Origin: Callaeas wilsoni
Lineage: Eukaryota; Chordata; Aves; Passeriformes; Callaeidae
Assembly: GCA_013398955.1 (NCBI GenBank)
Contig: VWPU01014135.1
Span: 62,001-126,000 of the forward strand
DNA: 64,000 nt
Direction: 5' to 3'
In this document: piece after piece, positions 1-11,160 of the stretch
Layout: each line of letters begins with the position of its first letter
How positions within the stretch are numbered: the stretch's first letter is position 1
Made by a program: the position numbers and the translations under genes
The notes under the pieces: generated by a model
The model's database searches: none
The model's input: the letters and a program-made list of their open reading frames with translations, nothing else
Told to the model about the DNA's origin: nothing

Positions 1-2517
1 TGCAAACAGAACTAAAGGCTGTGCTCTGCACTAAGTGTCTTTTTCCTGGATTTATTTTTTTCTATACTTAAATTACAAGTGAAACCTTCCAAATGCTTGT
101 ATTTCCGGCTGTTTCACGTGTAGATCTTCCATTTCTGTGGATTGAATGCAGTAAAATGTTTCACAGGAGAAGTCTGAGCATGCACCTGATTCCCGTGACT
201 TGCTGCTGTATTTTTGAAACACTTGTGCATGTTAGTGTGTGCAGAGAGATCACTGAGCTGCTAAGGAAATCTAGTAGGGCTGAAAAATAATTTAGAAGAG
301 CTAGAAGGGGTTTTCTATGTGGCAGTGTAATGCTAATGGCTTAAAAATGGATCTGCAAGGCTGACAGAGAGCATGCTGTTGAATTGTGGAGAAACAGGTC
401 ATAATGATGTTAATAAGTGACTTCATTATGATCATATTTCAATAACGTCCAGTTACTGCCTTCTAGCCTCTCAATTTTTATTTTTTTTTTCTTTTCGGAG
501 CCCTCTCGTATGTATTTAAGGAAGAAGGTGAAACATTTGAGGTTTTTTCGTGGCCAGTACTAGGCAGTGACACCAGTCACAGCCACTGGGTGGTAATGCC
601 ACCAAATCATCAACCATCCGAATAACCACTGTTGCACTTGAGACCTGAAATTCAAGAATTCAGATTCTCCTCTATGGCATGCACTGTTTCCTACAGATGC
701 ACAAAGGTTGTTCCTTCTCCATTTAATTTGAAATCCATTCTCTATTTTTCCTCTGTGCCTCTGAGTCCTCTGTCAGCACACAGCAAGGTACAAGTGGTTT
801 CTTTAAAATATCTTTGTTCTGAACTTAGAAATGAAGATCAGATCAGACTTTTTTTTCCCTGTATATTTTTTTCTCGTGCTTTTGGAGGGATGAAGCAAAG
901 GCCTTTCAGAGGAGATTGGCTTCATTCCAGCACCAGACAATGCATTTGATTATGAGGCCCTAAGATCAAGGCAGTTTCTTGAAACCAGCCTCAAGTTCAA
1001 ATAATGCACGACTGAGATGTGCAGATTGGTTTGATCTGCATCTTTATCTACATCCTATCTTATGTAGGGGTTTTTTTCCCAGTGGAACATTAGAGGACTT
1101 TTTCCAAAGTTTGATTTTCCAAGTTAACAATAGAATTAACACCCCATTTTAAACTTCCCATTAATCCTCTGTTTCTAGGCTAATTTTGCTGTTCCACAGG
1201 AATTAAGAGATTTCTCAGTTTTATAGACAGACAGTAGGAACAGCCAGTGATGATCATTTCCTAAAATCACAGTTGTTGAAGATGTTAGACCAATGAATAC
1301 AAACCCTTAATATTTTTTTTGTTTTGTTTGGTTTGGTTTTTTTTCAGTAAGGATCAAGGTTTTTACATCTGTTGCCAATTCTCTCTCAATTTCTTTTCTC
1401 ATGACTTGAGTGGGAAGTGGTGTGATAATTCAAACATCTGATTTCTGGAGGCACAGGAATAAGAATCTCAGCTCTTACATTTTTTACATAAAAGAGGCGA
1501 TGAGAAAAGAAGTGTACTTATCTTGCTACTGCAGTTTACCTTGCCATTGTGCTACCACAAATGTATATAGTATATCATATTTTGATTTTTGAATATCACT
1601 TCTTGCATATTTCCATTATATTTTAGTGAACTGGAGGCAAGGTGATGAAATAGAAAATATATCTGAATGAGAAAACGGTCAGAGAGACTGAGAGGTAAAT
1701 CTGTGACACAAACTGTTATTTCCTCAAGCTGTTAGATAAGACAGAACCAAGAAAGCAGGCAATAAAAGCAGACCATAATGGAAAAACAGGAGGTTATTGA
1801 CATATGATCTAAATTAAAACACCCTGTGTTACTGAAAACAGTTTTTCATTTTTTAAGCATTCAGTTTCTGCCACTTTCAGAAATTAATAAGTTGTCTGCT
1901 GTCTCCAAAAGAATTTAACACTTCAGTGTCTGTCCATTATTATGTGTGATGTCTTTTTTGGACAGAGAAGCACAGAATCAATTTAATGCTTTCAATATCT
2001 GTATTGCCTAATTCTGTTCTCTGTGAGTCAAAGTACTGTTTATTACCTTTTTTTCCAAACTTGGATAATTTTTTTGTGTAATGGCAGCAGCAAAAAGACT
2101 GAAAAACGTTAAAGTGATGATGTCTGTTAAAGTATTACAAATAATGCCCTGTCTCACCTTCCACCCACAACACACAGCCCCATTCTCTTGAGGTTTAACA
2201 CAATGGCTCTCAGACTTCAGTGTGTCTGCTTTGGATACAATCTCTGCAGATTAATAAAACTCAATGAAATATTTACCTTAATTGCACTTCAGGCTCTTTC
2301 TTTTAATCATGTTTAATAGATCTACCAGCAAGTGCTGCTTCCCACTAGTGGTTTTCTCATTAGCACTCTATTGGAAATAAAACCTGAAGATGAAGGTTGG
2401 CCACTAAAGCAGCAGAGGATTTAAGGTAATGTTTCCTGGGCTTGTCCACAGGACATTCCCATAACCCTGGCAATGAAAGCTGTGTCAGAGTCACTGAGGC
2501 TGGCTGTACAGTGTCCT
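1..2517. other. Unique non-coding sequence, no gene seen
   Basis: AT-leaning unique sequence. The longest open frame (632-949, plus strand, 105 codons) resembles nothing I know. T-rich tracts lie at 481-490 and 1312-1345. The second ends in TTTTTTTTCAG, which looks like a splice acceptor, but no open exon with a donor follows. I see no repeat family or RNA gene here. Confidence 0.55.
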
Positions 2518-2696
2518 CTCCCTGCTCAGAGCAGGAGCAGCCAGAGCAATCCCTGGACATCGTCCAGCTGCATTTTGAATATCTTTAGGAGGCCTCCTTT
2601 AACTCTTTGGGTAATTTGCTCCACTGCTTGAACCATTCTGATCTTAAAGAAGTAACTTTGTCTTATGGTTGAATAGAGTTTTTTGTATTTCTTGTG
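2518..2696 (-). repeat. Old CR1 LINE fragment, minus strand
   Basis: Read on the minus strand this matches the 3' untranslated part of an old, diverged CR1. In plus-strand order there is a 'CTGCTCAGAGCAGG' segment, then 'TTTTGAATATCTTTAGGAG', then 'TTGCTCCACTGCTTGAACC', then a diverged form of the usual 'AAGTTTTTTCTTATGTTTGAA' block near 2645-2675. The very 3' tail is missing. Heavy substitution suggests an old insertion. It abuts an oppositely oriented CR1 piece that starts near 2697. Confidence 0.7.
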
Positions 2697-2965
2697 TTAG
2701 AGGAGCTCTTGTATGCGAGATGCTTTGAGCAGCTGAGCACCTTGGCTGCGGCAGGCAGAGCGCTCCCAGCAGCTCAGGGAATGACCTCTTCATCATCCTG
2801 CCCCTCTGCTCGGCCCTTCGAGGCGCTTCTGGAGGGCTGTGTCCAGCTCTGGGCTCCCCAGGACAAGGGGACGTGGAGGTCCTGCAGAGGATCCAGTGCA
2901 GGATGAGAAAGAGGAGGAAGGGGCTGGAGCATCTCCCTTGTGAGGAAAGGCTGAGGGAAATTAGC
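2697..2965 (+). repeat. CR1 LINE fragment from the end of ORF2, plus strand
   Basis: The stretch from 2790 to 2960 follows the CR1 ORF2 3' region closely, with recognisable pieces such as TGTGTCCAGCTCTGGGCTCC, then a GGACAAGGGGACGTGGAGG segment, then GGGCTGGAGCATCTCCC and GAGGAAAGGCTGAGGGA. The first 75 bp or so match less clearly. It lacks the 3' untranslated region and tail, so it is an internal fragment, cut at about 2965 where similarity stops abruptly. Confidence 0.8.
2790..2965 (+). pseudogene. Remnant of CR1 ORF2 (reverse transcriptase polyprotein C-terminus)
   Basis: In one frame the translation includes EGCVQLWAPQDKGTW, the diverged CR1 ORF2 motif usually seen as E-YCVQFWAPQ. After a one-base frameshift near 2870 the next frame gives DVEVLQRIQ and then KGLEHLPCEERLREI, matching the final conserved ORF2 segment. 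ORF2 normally encodes endonuclease plus reverse transcriptase. Only about 55 codons of the C-terminus remain, with a frameshift, so it is dead. Confidence 0.75.
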
Positions 2966-3318
2966 ACCTGGGTTTGATTCCGTTGTCTCCCAAGTGAAGT
3001 TGTAAACAAATGTGGAATTTAAAGAGGGATTAGAATATTTTGATTTATTCCATTCTGCGTGTTCAATATCAATAGTTTCATTCCAGAGAGAATAATCTAT
3101 ATACAGTAGGGAGATCAGGATTAGATCAGGATCAATATTCATCTCAGGATAGCAATAGTATTCACTTGGATTAACTGCTTGCATCCACTTTTCTAGGGTT
3201 CCACAGAAGTAATGAATTTTTAACTTTCTTTCAGTGTCAGATGGAGTAGAAAACTCACTACTGTCATTGGGAGGTGAGAATGAACATCAGAGGGTGGTTA
3301 TGTCTAATTCTATGTTTA

Positions 3319-3400
3319 TGTGTATATATATAAGGAAGGGTATGTGTGTGTGTATATATATTATAATATATATTATTATATATATTATTAAACATATTAT
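3319..3400. repeat. TG/TA-rich microsatellite
   Basis: Compound simple repeat: TGTATATATATA, a short unique spacer, TATGTGTGTGTGTATATATA, then irregular TATTATATA units. The AT-rich part is nearly self-complementary and likely variable in length. Confidence 0.85.
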
Positions 3401-4080
3401 AGATTAGAAAAGTGTATGAGCAGTCTCTATCATTCTCCATCAAAACTTAAAACTTTCTTTCAGGCAAATTCAGGACTCCTTTATTTTCTGTCCAGGTATG
3501 TACAAAGAAGAGGCTCTTAGCTGCACTGAATAATCTCCTGTTATTATTCATAATGGTAAAATTTTGATCTTTAATGTCAATTTGGAAACTTGATTTACTT
3601 ATCAGCCAATATCTCTGGCTTCATCTTGTGCCCTTCAAGCAAGAGAAGTCACCAAGGAATTTTGTAAAAGTCGTAGAAGTTCAGAAAGGTAAACTTCAGG
3701 CCAGGTTCATCTCTTGTTCTCAAATCTTCCCAGCATTAAAATTGATGAAGAAAAGATTTATCAGGATGAGAAGTATTCAAGCATAACACACAGGAATCCA
3801 GAGCTCCATGCCTGTCCTCATTTGTCTTTGTCTTTAGTCATTCGTCATTTGTGCTCATTCCAGGTTTATGCAGCCATGGTCTGAGTTCTGTTTAGAAGGA
3901 GCTCTCATTGTACATTTGTAGAACCCCACTTGAAATCTCTGAAACTTAATGAGGCTCTGCAGTCTCAAATTCACACTAAAATTTTTGAAGGCCAAACCAT
4001 GCTATTATATACTGTCTTCATTCCTTCTTTCAGTGAAAACATTTTTGTTCCCAAACAGGAAAGCAGAATTTAGTCCTGTT

Positions 4081-4106
4081 TGTTTATTTACTTATTTATT
4101 TATTTC
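4081..4106. repeat. (TTTA)n short simple repeat
   Basis: Imperfect tetranucleotide run of TTTA with one interruption (TTTACTTA). Confidence 0.7.
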
Positions 4107-4630
4107 CCAGAGAACAAAGTACTTGAAAATAACTTGAATTGTCAAATGCAATCTTGCAAATTTTTGTAGTGCTTTATATTAGGGTTAATCTGCTGATAAG
4201 AATCAATGCAGTTGATCATCTGATTAATTGAACTAAACTGTAATTAGGTGCTAATGAAGATCATTTGTAAGCATATGGAATGCACGAAATTCTTAATTTT
4301 GATTTCTAAAGCCTGACAGTTTTCTGTTCTACTGATTTTTAGTTTTCTCTTTGTTTTATTTTGGTAGGTTTCAATGCTGTATTTCCTGCTTAGAAAGAAA
4401 TATAGCAGAGAGAGTAGAAAGTATCTGGGTCGTTTTGTAAGGAGGTTGGAACACGGTTGTGAGCATCTAAAAGTGTGCTTGAAATTTGTTTATCTCTGAT
4501 GGATGAGGAGGACAGGAAATTATCTGGACCGAAGGTAATGCCCAGGAGTGCCCACTCCAGCTGCCAGCTGCTTCCCTGTCGTATCCCTCAGGAATTTAGC
4601 CAGGGACCAGTGCTCCTGAACATGAAGATG

Positions 4631-4888
4631 TTGGATCTGAGTCCCTTTCAGCAGCTTTGTGGGTGAGATCCCTCCAGAGGGAGCGGGAGGAGAAGGCAGG
4701 ATGCTCTCCAGGCTGGTTGGATCTGAGTCCCTTTCAGCAGCTTTGTGGGTGAGATCCCCCCAGAGGGAGCGGGAGGAGAAGGCAGGATGCTCTCCAGGCT
4801 GGTTGGATCTGAGTCCCTTTCAGCAGCTTTGTGGGTGATATCCCCTCATAAGGAGCGGGAGGAGAAGGCAGGATGCTCTCCAGGCTGT
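4631..4888. repeat. 86-bp minisatellite, three copies
   Basis: Three head-to-tail copies begin at 4631, 4717 and 4803, each opening with TTGGATCTGAGTCCCTTTCA and closing with GATGCTCTCCAGGCTG. Copies 1 and 2 differ by about one base in CCCTCCAG versus CCCCCCAG. Copy 3 has several changes (GATATCCCCTCATAAGG). The unit is purine-rich in GGGAGCGGGAGGAGAAGG. The period is not a multiple of three. No source gene or transposon is recognised. Confidence 0.95.
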
Positions 4889-5629
4889 GCTGCTTGGGTT
4901 TGGTCAGCCTTAAGAGGAGAAGCCAAAAAGAAACATCCATACCTGCATAAATTAGATATTCTGCTCTTTTGTAACATCTAGTTCAAAATAAGGAGCAGAG
5001 CTTTGTGATCAGAGAACTATAACAGTCTTTGAGCAGCTTGCTATCTGTTAGAAGCAAAAATAATAACCCATCCTAAAAAAATGGTAAACCCAAATCAAGC
5101 CTGAAGAGATAAAACACTTAAATCCCATTAAAAATCAACAGATTCTGATTTCACTCGCACAAACAAGGTTTCTTGTTCTTGAAATTAAAGGTAATTGACA
5201 TTTGTTTTCTTGTTTGGTTTCAATTTAAAATAATGATGCAGAGTTAATTTTCTGCTGTCTAATATCTGAGTCTTACACACACACAAAACCACAAAAATCT
5301 CATTTGCACCAAGATTGCCAGTTAATGATTTTGATCAGAAAATTGCATTGTGGTTTCATTAACTCCAACAAAAACTTTTGGTTCTTGTACTTATGCCAAT
5401 TATAATTTGTTTTGTTAAAGGCATGAGTTGCTGTAGCTTTTTTAGAGCCATTTCTCATTGACAAAACAAGATACTGAATAGTTCTGTTCAGCATAGCTGC
5501 TGTTCAACAAAGTTAGAGTTAAGGATAGTTCTGTGCTTTCGATAACTTGAAATTGCTTGAAAATACACATAATTACAGAGGACTCAACCTTTCAATAGTA
5601 TGGGTTATCACCCTGCTCTGTCAATAAAG

Positions 5630-5660
5630 CAATAATAATAATGATAATAATAATAATAAT
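5630..5660. repeat. (AAT)n microsatellite
   Basis: Trinucleotide run of ATA/AAT units with a single GATAAT interruption near the middle. Confidence 0.9.
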
Positions 5661-8600
5661 TTGGAAAAGTAGCAAAGCCATTTTGAGATCATGATAAGTG
5701 TTTCAGATAAATTGCTGGCTTATGCATTGACCTTGGTGAGCGCCTTCATGGGAGTGTTGGATGGTAATATCCAACTTGTCAAACAAAACAACAGTTTATG
5801 ATCTCAAAAAATTAAATTACCTCAACATCATTTTAAAAAATGGGGCGGGGGGGGAAGAAAAGACAATAAATACAAGTAGCTGTTCAGGTCATGTCTTTAT
5901 TAATAGCATGTCATTAAGCAAACTAAAAAGCGTGAACTGTGCCATATTTAGAGATTAAGTGGGAGCAGAACCTCATTAGCTGTAACAGGAAATCTCAGTC
6001 AGATGATGGCAGGGCTGGGAGCACTTCACTGAGTACATCTGTAGAGTCCATCCTGATTAAAGGGTCACACAGAGGAACAAGGCAGCTCGAGCACTACAAT
6101 GTACTGGGCTGCCTTGGGCTTGTGGAGGGACTGGGGAGCTCCACCTCTCCTCCAGAAATGGCCTCAAGGAGTTCAGGGATGAGAAGAAAGAAAACATAGG
6201 CAAGGGTAGGCACAACAACTTAGAAAAGCCTTGATTTTAGAATATTTGAGTGGATAATTTTAGTTTAATTTATTTTGAGAGATAACTGATGGCATCGCTG
6301 CAACTGGACTAAATCTTTGGATTTAGACTTTGGTTAAAATAAGAGTAATTTCTTGGCTTTGCATATCAGGTGTGTTCCTTTTGCTCATATCTGGATTTTA
6401 AGAGCAAGGAACAAGATTTTAAGCACAACGCTCCGCAAACTGGTGGGAATTTGTGCAACTTCTGCCATAATTTGATGAAATAAATTACTGGTGACTCCAA
6501 AGCTGTGCCTCTCACAGTTAGTAAAATGCCCAGGGATTACCCAAGTCCTTCCCTTAGCAGGAGGAGATGATTAGGTTTTTGAACAATACCTATGACTAGG
6601 AGAGACCAAATCTCTTTCTAGAAGTACAGAGTTTGTCAATTGACCACGTGGAGTTCAAGCTCTCCATGAAAGCTGTCAGATTATCAGCCAGTTTTTCTCC
6701 AGAAGGCAATCCAGTATGAGCCACCATTACCTATTTATAGTCCAGAAGTACTGCAGTCTGTCTTACAGCTGAAATTTTTATACATGGAAGTACCCGATGA
6801 GTTTTATAATCAGTAAAGGTGCCCCAATCATCTAAAATGTAAACCTTTTTTAATAACTAAATTTGCTACATCTATATACTGTCCATAAAGACAAATAAAA
6901 TGTAAATATTTCTCAGCTGACATGCTGAACTGCTTAATCTCTCTCCTGGTGCCATATTTTACTTCAGCTGTGTCTGACTGCACCTTGTCCTACCTATAAA
7001 TAAAGTCATTAGACTGTCCACAGAGCCCTGCAGACGTGTCTGTAATCAGCAGTGTTATAATCCGAGCACTTTCTGTATTGGGAGTTTGATCCATACAAAC
7101 ACGAATACAATAGTAGAGGGATTTTAAAAGTCAAATAAATGTCACTGGAGTGCTGTAGTAAATGTGTCCAAGGAACGTGCTACCTTAATTGAAAATTCAA
7201 ATTACTGAGCATTGCTCCTTTTCAATAAAACATTCAGTGCTGTTGAATGAAAAATCAATAGCTGCTTTATAGTGCATTTTTCTTAAGCAGTAGGCAAGAA
7301 CTCAATTCCCTTTCAAAGGATTTTTATTCTTCTATCTTTAGTATTTACTTCTCTCTCTCCACAGCAGAACAGTCTTCAGATTCTTTTGTAAGCCAAAATA
7401 TACTTCACTGGCAAAATAAAACCAGAATATGTGGTATTCAAATTTGGTAGCTATTGTTGTAGTTAAAGTCATTATAAAGCCAGGTGCTTGGATAGCTCTC
7501 TTTTTCCTGAGTGAACACTTAATTTAGACTGTGTCTACTGAGGTTTCAGGAAATACTCTAGTTCACATTGGGATAGGATAGGATTTAATTTTAAGGCAGG
7601 AGCTTTCACATCCTTGTAGGATACTTTGAGATTTGTCCTTCATATTCGGAGAAAAAAAAAAGATAGACAAATATGTAAAAGCTCAACTGGAAATGGTAAA
7701 AATGTGCTGGAGATTTTTAAGGAAAACCGAAAGGAAATTGTAAATGCCTGTTAAAGCAGAGATCTTTGTGGAATGTGAAGTTCTCGGAGAAGATTCCCCA
7801 CGATGCCTGGTAGAGGCTGAGAGTGCTCCTGTTGCTTCTGGTGTTTGACCTGTGCAGCTGGCAGTGTTCCATCTGGGCAGGCTCTACATGAAAGGCCCAG
7901 TTCCTCGTGTCCTGTTCTATTTTCACTGGTTTCCTTGGGAGGGAGCACAGGAAGTGTGTTTGTGTTCTGCGTTGGTACCTGCCACCTTCTCCCCTCCTTG
8001 TCCTGTGCACCTGGGAGTCGGTGAGGCTCTACAGCAATTAAATCTGCAGCTTTGTGCCTCTGTGAGAGGACATACCACGTTTTCTGTGATTCCTGCCCCA
8101 GCTGGCCCAGCAAACACTCTCATTTCCAGTGTGGAAACTGCTGCAATAATCTGCACCAGAGTGATAAGAAACATTTTCAAATTTGCCACACAACTTGTGG
8201 CGAGGAAAGCCCTCGTGTTACAGAGTGCTGTGCACAGAGGCTGTTGGGAGCTTGGAGTCAAAATTATATTAATCTTTGAGGATAAGTATGGAGGATGTCA
8301 TTAAATTCCAGCATATAAATCACAAATATTGATTATAGCTGGTGTTTGAATACATAGTGTCACTACATATGCCATAGCCTGGAGTTGTGAATATATTGCA
8401 CATTCCCCCAGCTTTTTGAATTAATTCTAAGCACCCATTGGTTTCCAAGAGAGGAGAGAGCAATGACAGTAAGTGTTACTTAGAGCATAAGCTCCCAGGG
8501 AAATGTGCCTTGCTAAAAGACCAGGAATGAGCTTTAATTTAAGTTTGCAGATCAAAATAATTCCTTGGAACATAGATGAAAATTGTGTGTGCCAATATAG

Positions 8601-8838
8601 ACTCGCTCGTTTAAATGGAACTTGTCCTTTCATAGCGTTGCACTGATGTGACTTAGCAACAAGGATCATTAGTCTCTGAGCTAAAAATGAGAACAGGAAA
8701 AGAGCCAGTTCAAAGTATGCATTACAGCAGGAAAACCACTGCTGCTGCATGTGCTGGAAGTGTTATTGCCTTTCCCTGAGATAAAGATTGCTTCTTCAGC
8801 TGAGCCTTGTTGTTGTCCCCAGTGCTATAACCAGCTGC

Positions 8839-8882
8839 TTTTTTTTTTTTTTTCCATTTCCTTTCTGTTTTGTTTTGTTTTA
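8839..8882. repeat. Poly(T) tract followed by (TTTTG)n
   Basis: Fifteen T, a short pyrimidine spacer, then TTTTG repeated three times. No adjacent retroposon body is recognised on either side. Confidence 0.8.
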
Positions 8883-9289
8883 TATTCTGCAGCTTTTCAA
8901 ATTAACAGGTGTTTGTGGAGAAGCATGAGCAGGCTTAGAGACTTAAAAATTCCAAAATGTTGTAGAGACTGGGTGTGTGGGCTGATGCTGAAATTCTCCC
9001 ATGTGTAGCAAATCATGAAGAACTTATGGCTGGTCACCCAGAGGCAGAATCTAATCTGTATTTGTGGTAACAGATGTAAATTCTGGAAGCTTTTTCAGTA
9101 TCTTATACACTTTGTTTTCAACCAGCTAAAAATGAGAGCTTGATTTTTGACTCATCAGTGAAGTCAAAGAGTGATGAAAGAACCAAGTCTGTTATTTTGT
9201 TCACTGCACAAAGTCAGTGTCCTCAAGTGACTTCTGACTTTTTCAGTCAACATATGATGCTTTTCTCTCTGTGCTGAGCAAATCCATGA

Positions 9290-11160
9290 GTGGCAAATAG
9301 AGTTCAGAGGAAGTTTGCTCTGCCTGTCCCCCCTCACCTCCCTGGTCTCTACGCCAGAGGCTGCTTCCAGCCCGGGCTGTATTGCCCAGGTGTGTCCTGG
9401 CGGGGTGTGTGGCTCCTGGGACTCCTCTGTGTCCTGATCCCTTCCTGGTTCAGCTCTCAGAATCAGAACAAGCTCCTGCCGCTGGCCTTCCTGCAGCCTT
9501 GCTAGGTGTGCTCCCCATCTGACCGTCCCGCTTCAGCAGGGTGTTTGAAGCAAAGCCAGGCACAAGCTGCACCCTCCTGCGGTTCTGCTCCGTCACTGCC
9601 CGGTTTGGGGACCTCTGGCTCCATCCGAGTCCCTCTGCTTGGTGGGGGGATGAGGAATGTGGGATGGGGAGGAGGAAGGAGGGAAAGGATGAAGGCTTGT
9701 TCCTTGCGTGACGTGGAGATGTGACTGCAGCATCCTCAGAGAGCTGCTGTCCCAGCCTCCCACGGTGCAGACACGCTGTCGCTCTCCTGTAACGTAGACT
9801 TAAATTTCTTTTGGCAAAATTTCCGAGCTCTTCATTCTCTCCTGAATCAGTGTGAAAAATAGTTATTTGTAAAAGCAGCACGTGAATGGAAGATTTTCTA
9901 GTTGACACAGGCTCCCAATATTTAATGATTTGGATGCTGAATTTTTTTTTTTTCAGTTTTATTTTTTTCCCCAGGAAAATCTATTTTCTTTCACAGGAAA
10001 ATAAATAATAATAAAAGAATAGAACATAGAAAGCAATCTACCACCAAGTGCAATGGGCCAGAAAAGATAAGCAACTGAAAAAAAAAAATCATGACAAAAG
10101 GAAGACATACACAATAAATGATTAATAACAGTGAGGTAAGGTAACAGTGAAAGATGGATAAAATCCCAGTTTGATTCTGAGCCAGTGTTGTTGACAAAAC
10201 AATTCATAGAAGATGGTGGCTGGAGGGCTATGGGATTATAGGTCATCTTTGAACTTGGCTTAACCTTGAGGAATTTAAGTCGGTGACTTTGTAAATAATT
10301 TTAGTCAAAGTACCTTTAGAGTTTTGCAAACGTGAGTCAGAGTCATATTGCTGCAAAACAGCAAGAGATGCAAAAATAGTAGTAATGGCAACTCTTCTTA
10401 CTGAAAGATGTGTAAGTTCTGAGAAGTAAGTAGTAAAACAAAGTAAAAAAAGCTTAAATTTAACATTTTATTGATTTTACTTTTAAGACAAAAGAAAAAT
10501 AAATATTAAGTTTCCCTAAATTTATTCTAACCTCCTAAAACTTAGATTTATTTATTTTTACTCAGCTGAGCTATAGGCTTCCATTCTTTGTGATGCCTGT
10601 ATCAAACAGGATAACTGAGAAGTGTTAAAAAAAAATCAAATTTCTCAGAAAATGTTTCCCCGGAGTGACATAAATCCTGGCATTTGAATGTTGTATTCTG
10701 TTACCTTACCCTAAGCAGGAAAATGAATGGCTTCTGCTAATACAGAATCTTATTCTTGAGCAATGCTGAGCAGCTTCCTCAAAATTAATTTCAGACAAGA
10801 CAAATGATGTGGAGGAGCCAAGTCAATCCCTCCATGACCTCCCCTGGAGGCTTTTCCAAACTGCCACTGCTCCTGCTTGTAAAGCAAGCGCTGGGAGCTG
10901 TCAGGGACAGAGCCAAGCAGCCGGGGCAGGGAGCCAGGTCCCGAGGCTGGAGGCGCTCCAGATTCCGCTGTCTCTGTCAGATGTTTGCTCATCGTCTTCC
11001 ATGTGTGGGGATGAGGCTTCAGGAGAGAATTCCTGCCACAGCAAAGATCCCCGGGAATGCTGGTTTAGGATACGGCCTTGCATCAGGTGCCTTTCAAATC
11101 CCTGGTTCTTGTGAAGCGCTCCCAGAGCAGAGGGACAAAGTAGAGCCCCTTTGAGAGAAT
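9290..11160. other. Two GC-richer blocks around AT-rich sequence, no gene seen
   Basis: Blocks at 9300-9780 and 10800-11150 are visibly richer in G and C than their surroundings and carry open frames of up to about 150 codons on both strands. The middle (9940-10100) is T-rich then A-rich. I find no CR1 signature, splice-bounded exon or known domain in the GC blocks. They could be unrecognised old repeats or non-coding exons. Confidence 0.4.

Larger units (their letters stand above)
2966..4630. other. Unique non-coding sequence with microsatellites
   Basis: No gene seen. It contains a TG/TA microsatellite (3319-3400) and a short TTTA run (4081-4106). The part from 4175 to 4320 is rich in TAAT-core, GATAAG and E-box-like words and may be a conserved non-coding element. 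That is inference from composition only. Confidence 0.5.
4889..9289. other. Unique non-coding sequence, no gene seen
   Basis: It contains an AC run (5275-5286), an AAT/GAT microsatellite (5630-5660), a G-rich run (5842-5854) and a T15 run (8839-8853) followed by TTTTG units. Between 7717 and 8304 overlapping frames up to 150 codons are open on both strands. None gives a familiar domain and they mutually overlap, so I read them as compositional. Confidence 0.55.

Noticed and set aside
1312..1347. Acceptor-like T-rich tract ending CAG
   Set aside because: No open exon with a plausible donor follows. T-runs ending in CAG occur elsewhere in the window (9942-9956, 13576-13594) without exons.
1971..1985. 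CR1 tail-like CACAGAATCAATTT
   Set aside because: No GGTTGGAA/GGGACC block follows, so the match is too short.
7717..8304. Overlapping frames up to 150 codons on both strands
   Set aside because: Several frames are open at once on both strands, none gives a known domain, and no splice sites or start context support one over the others. Base composition explains it.
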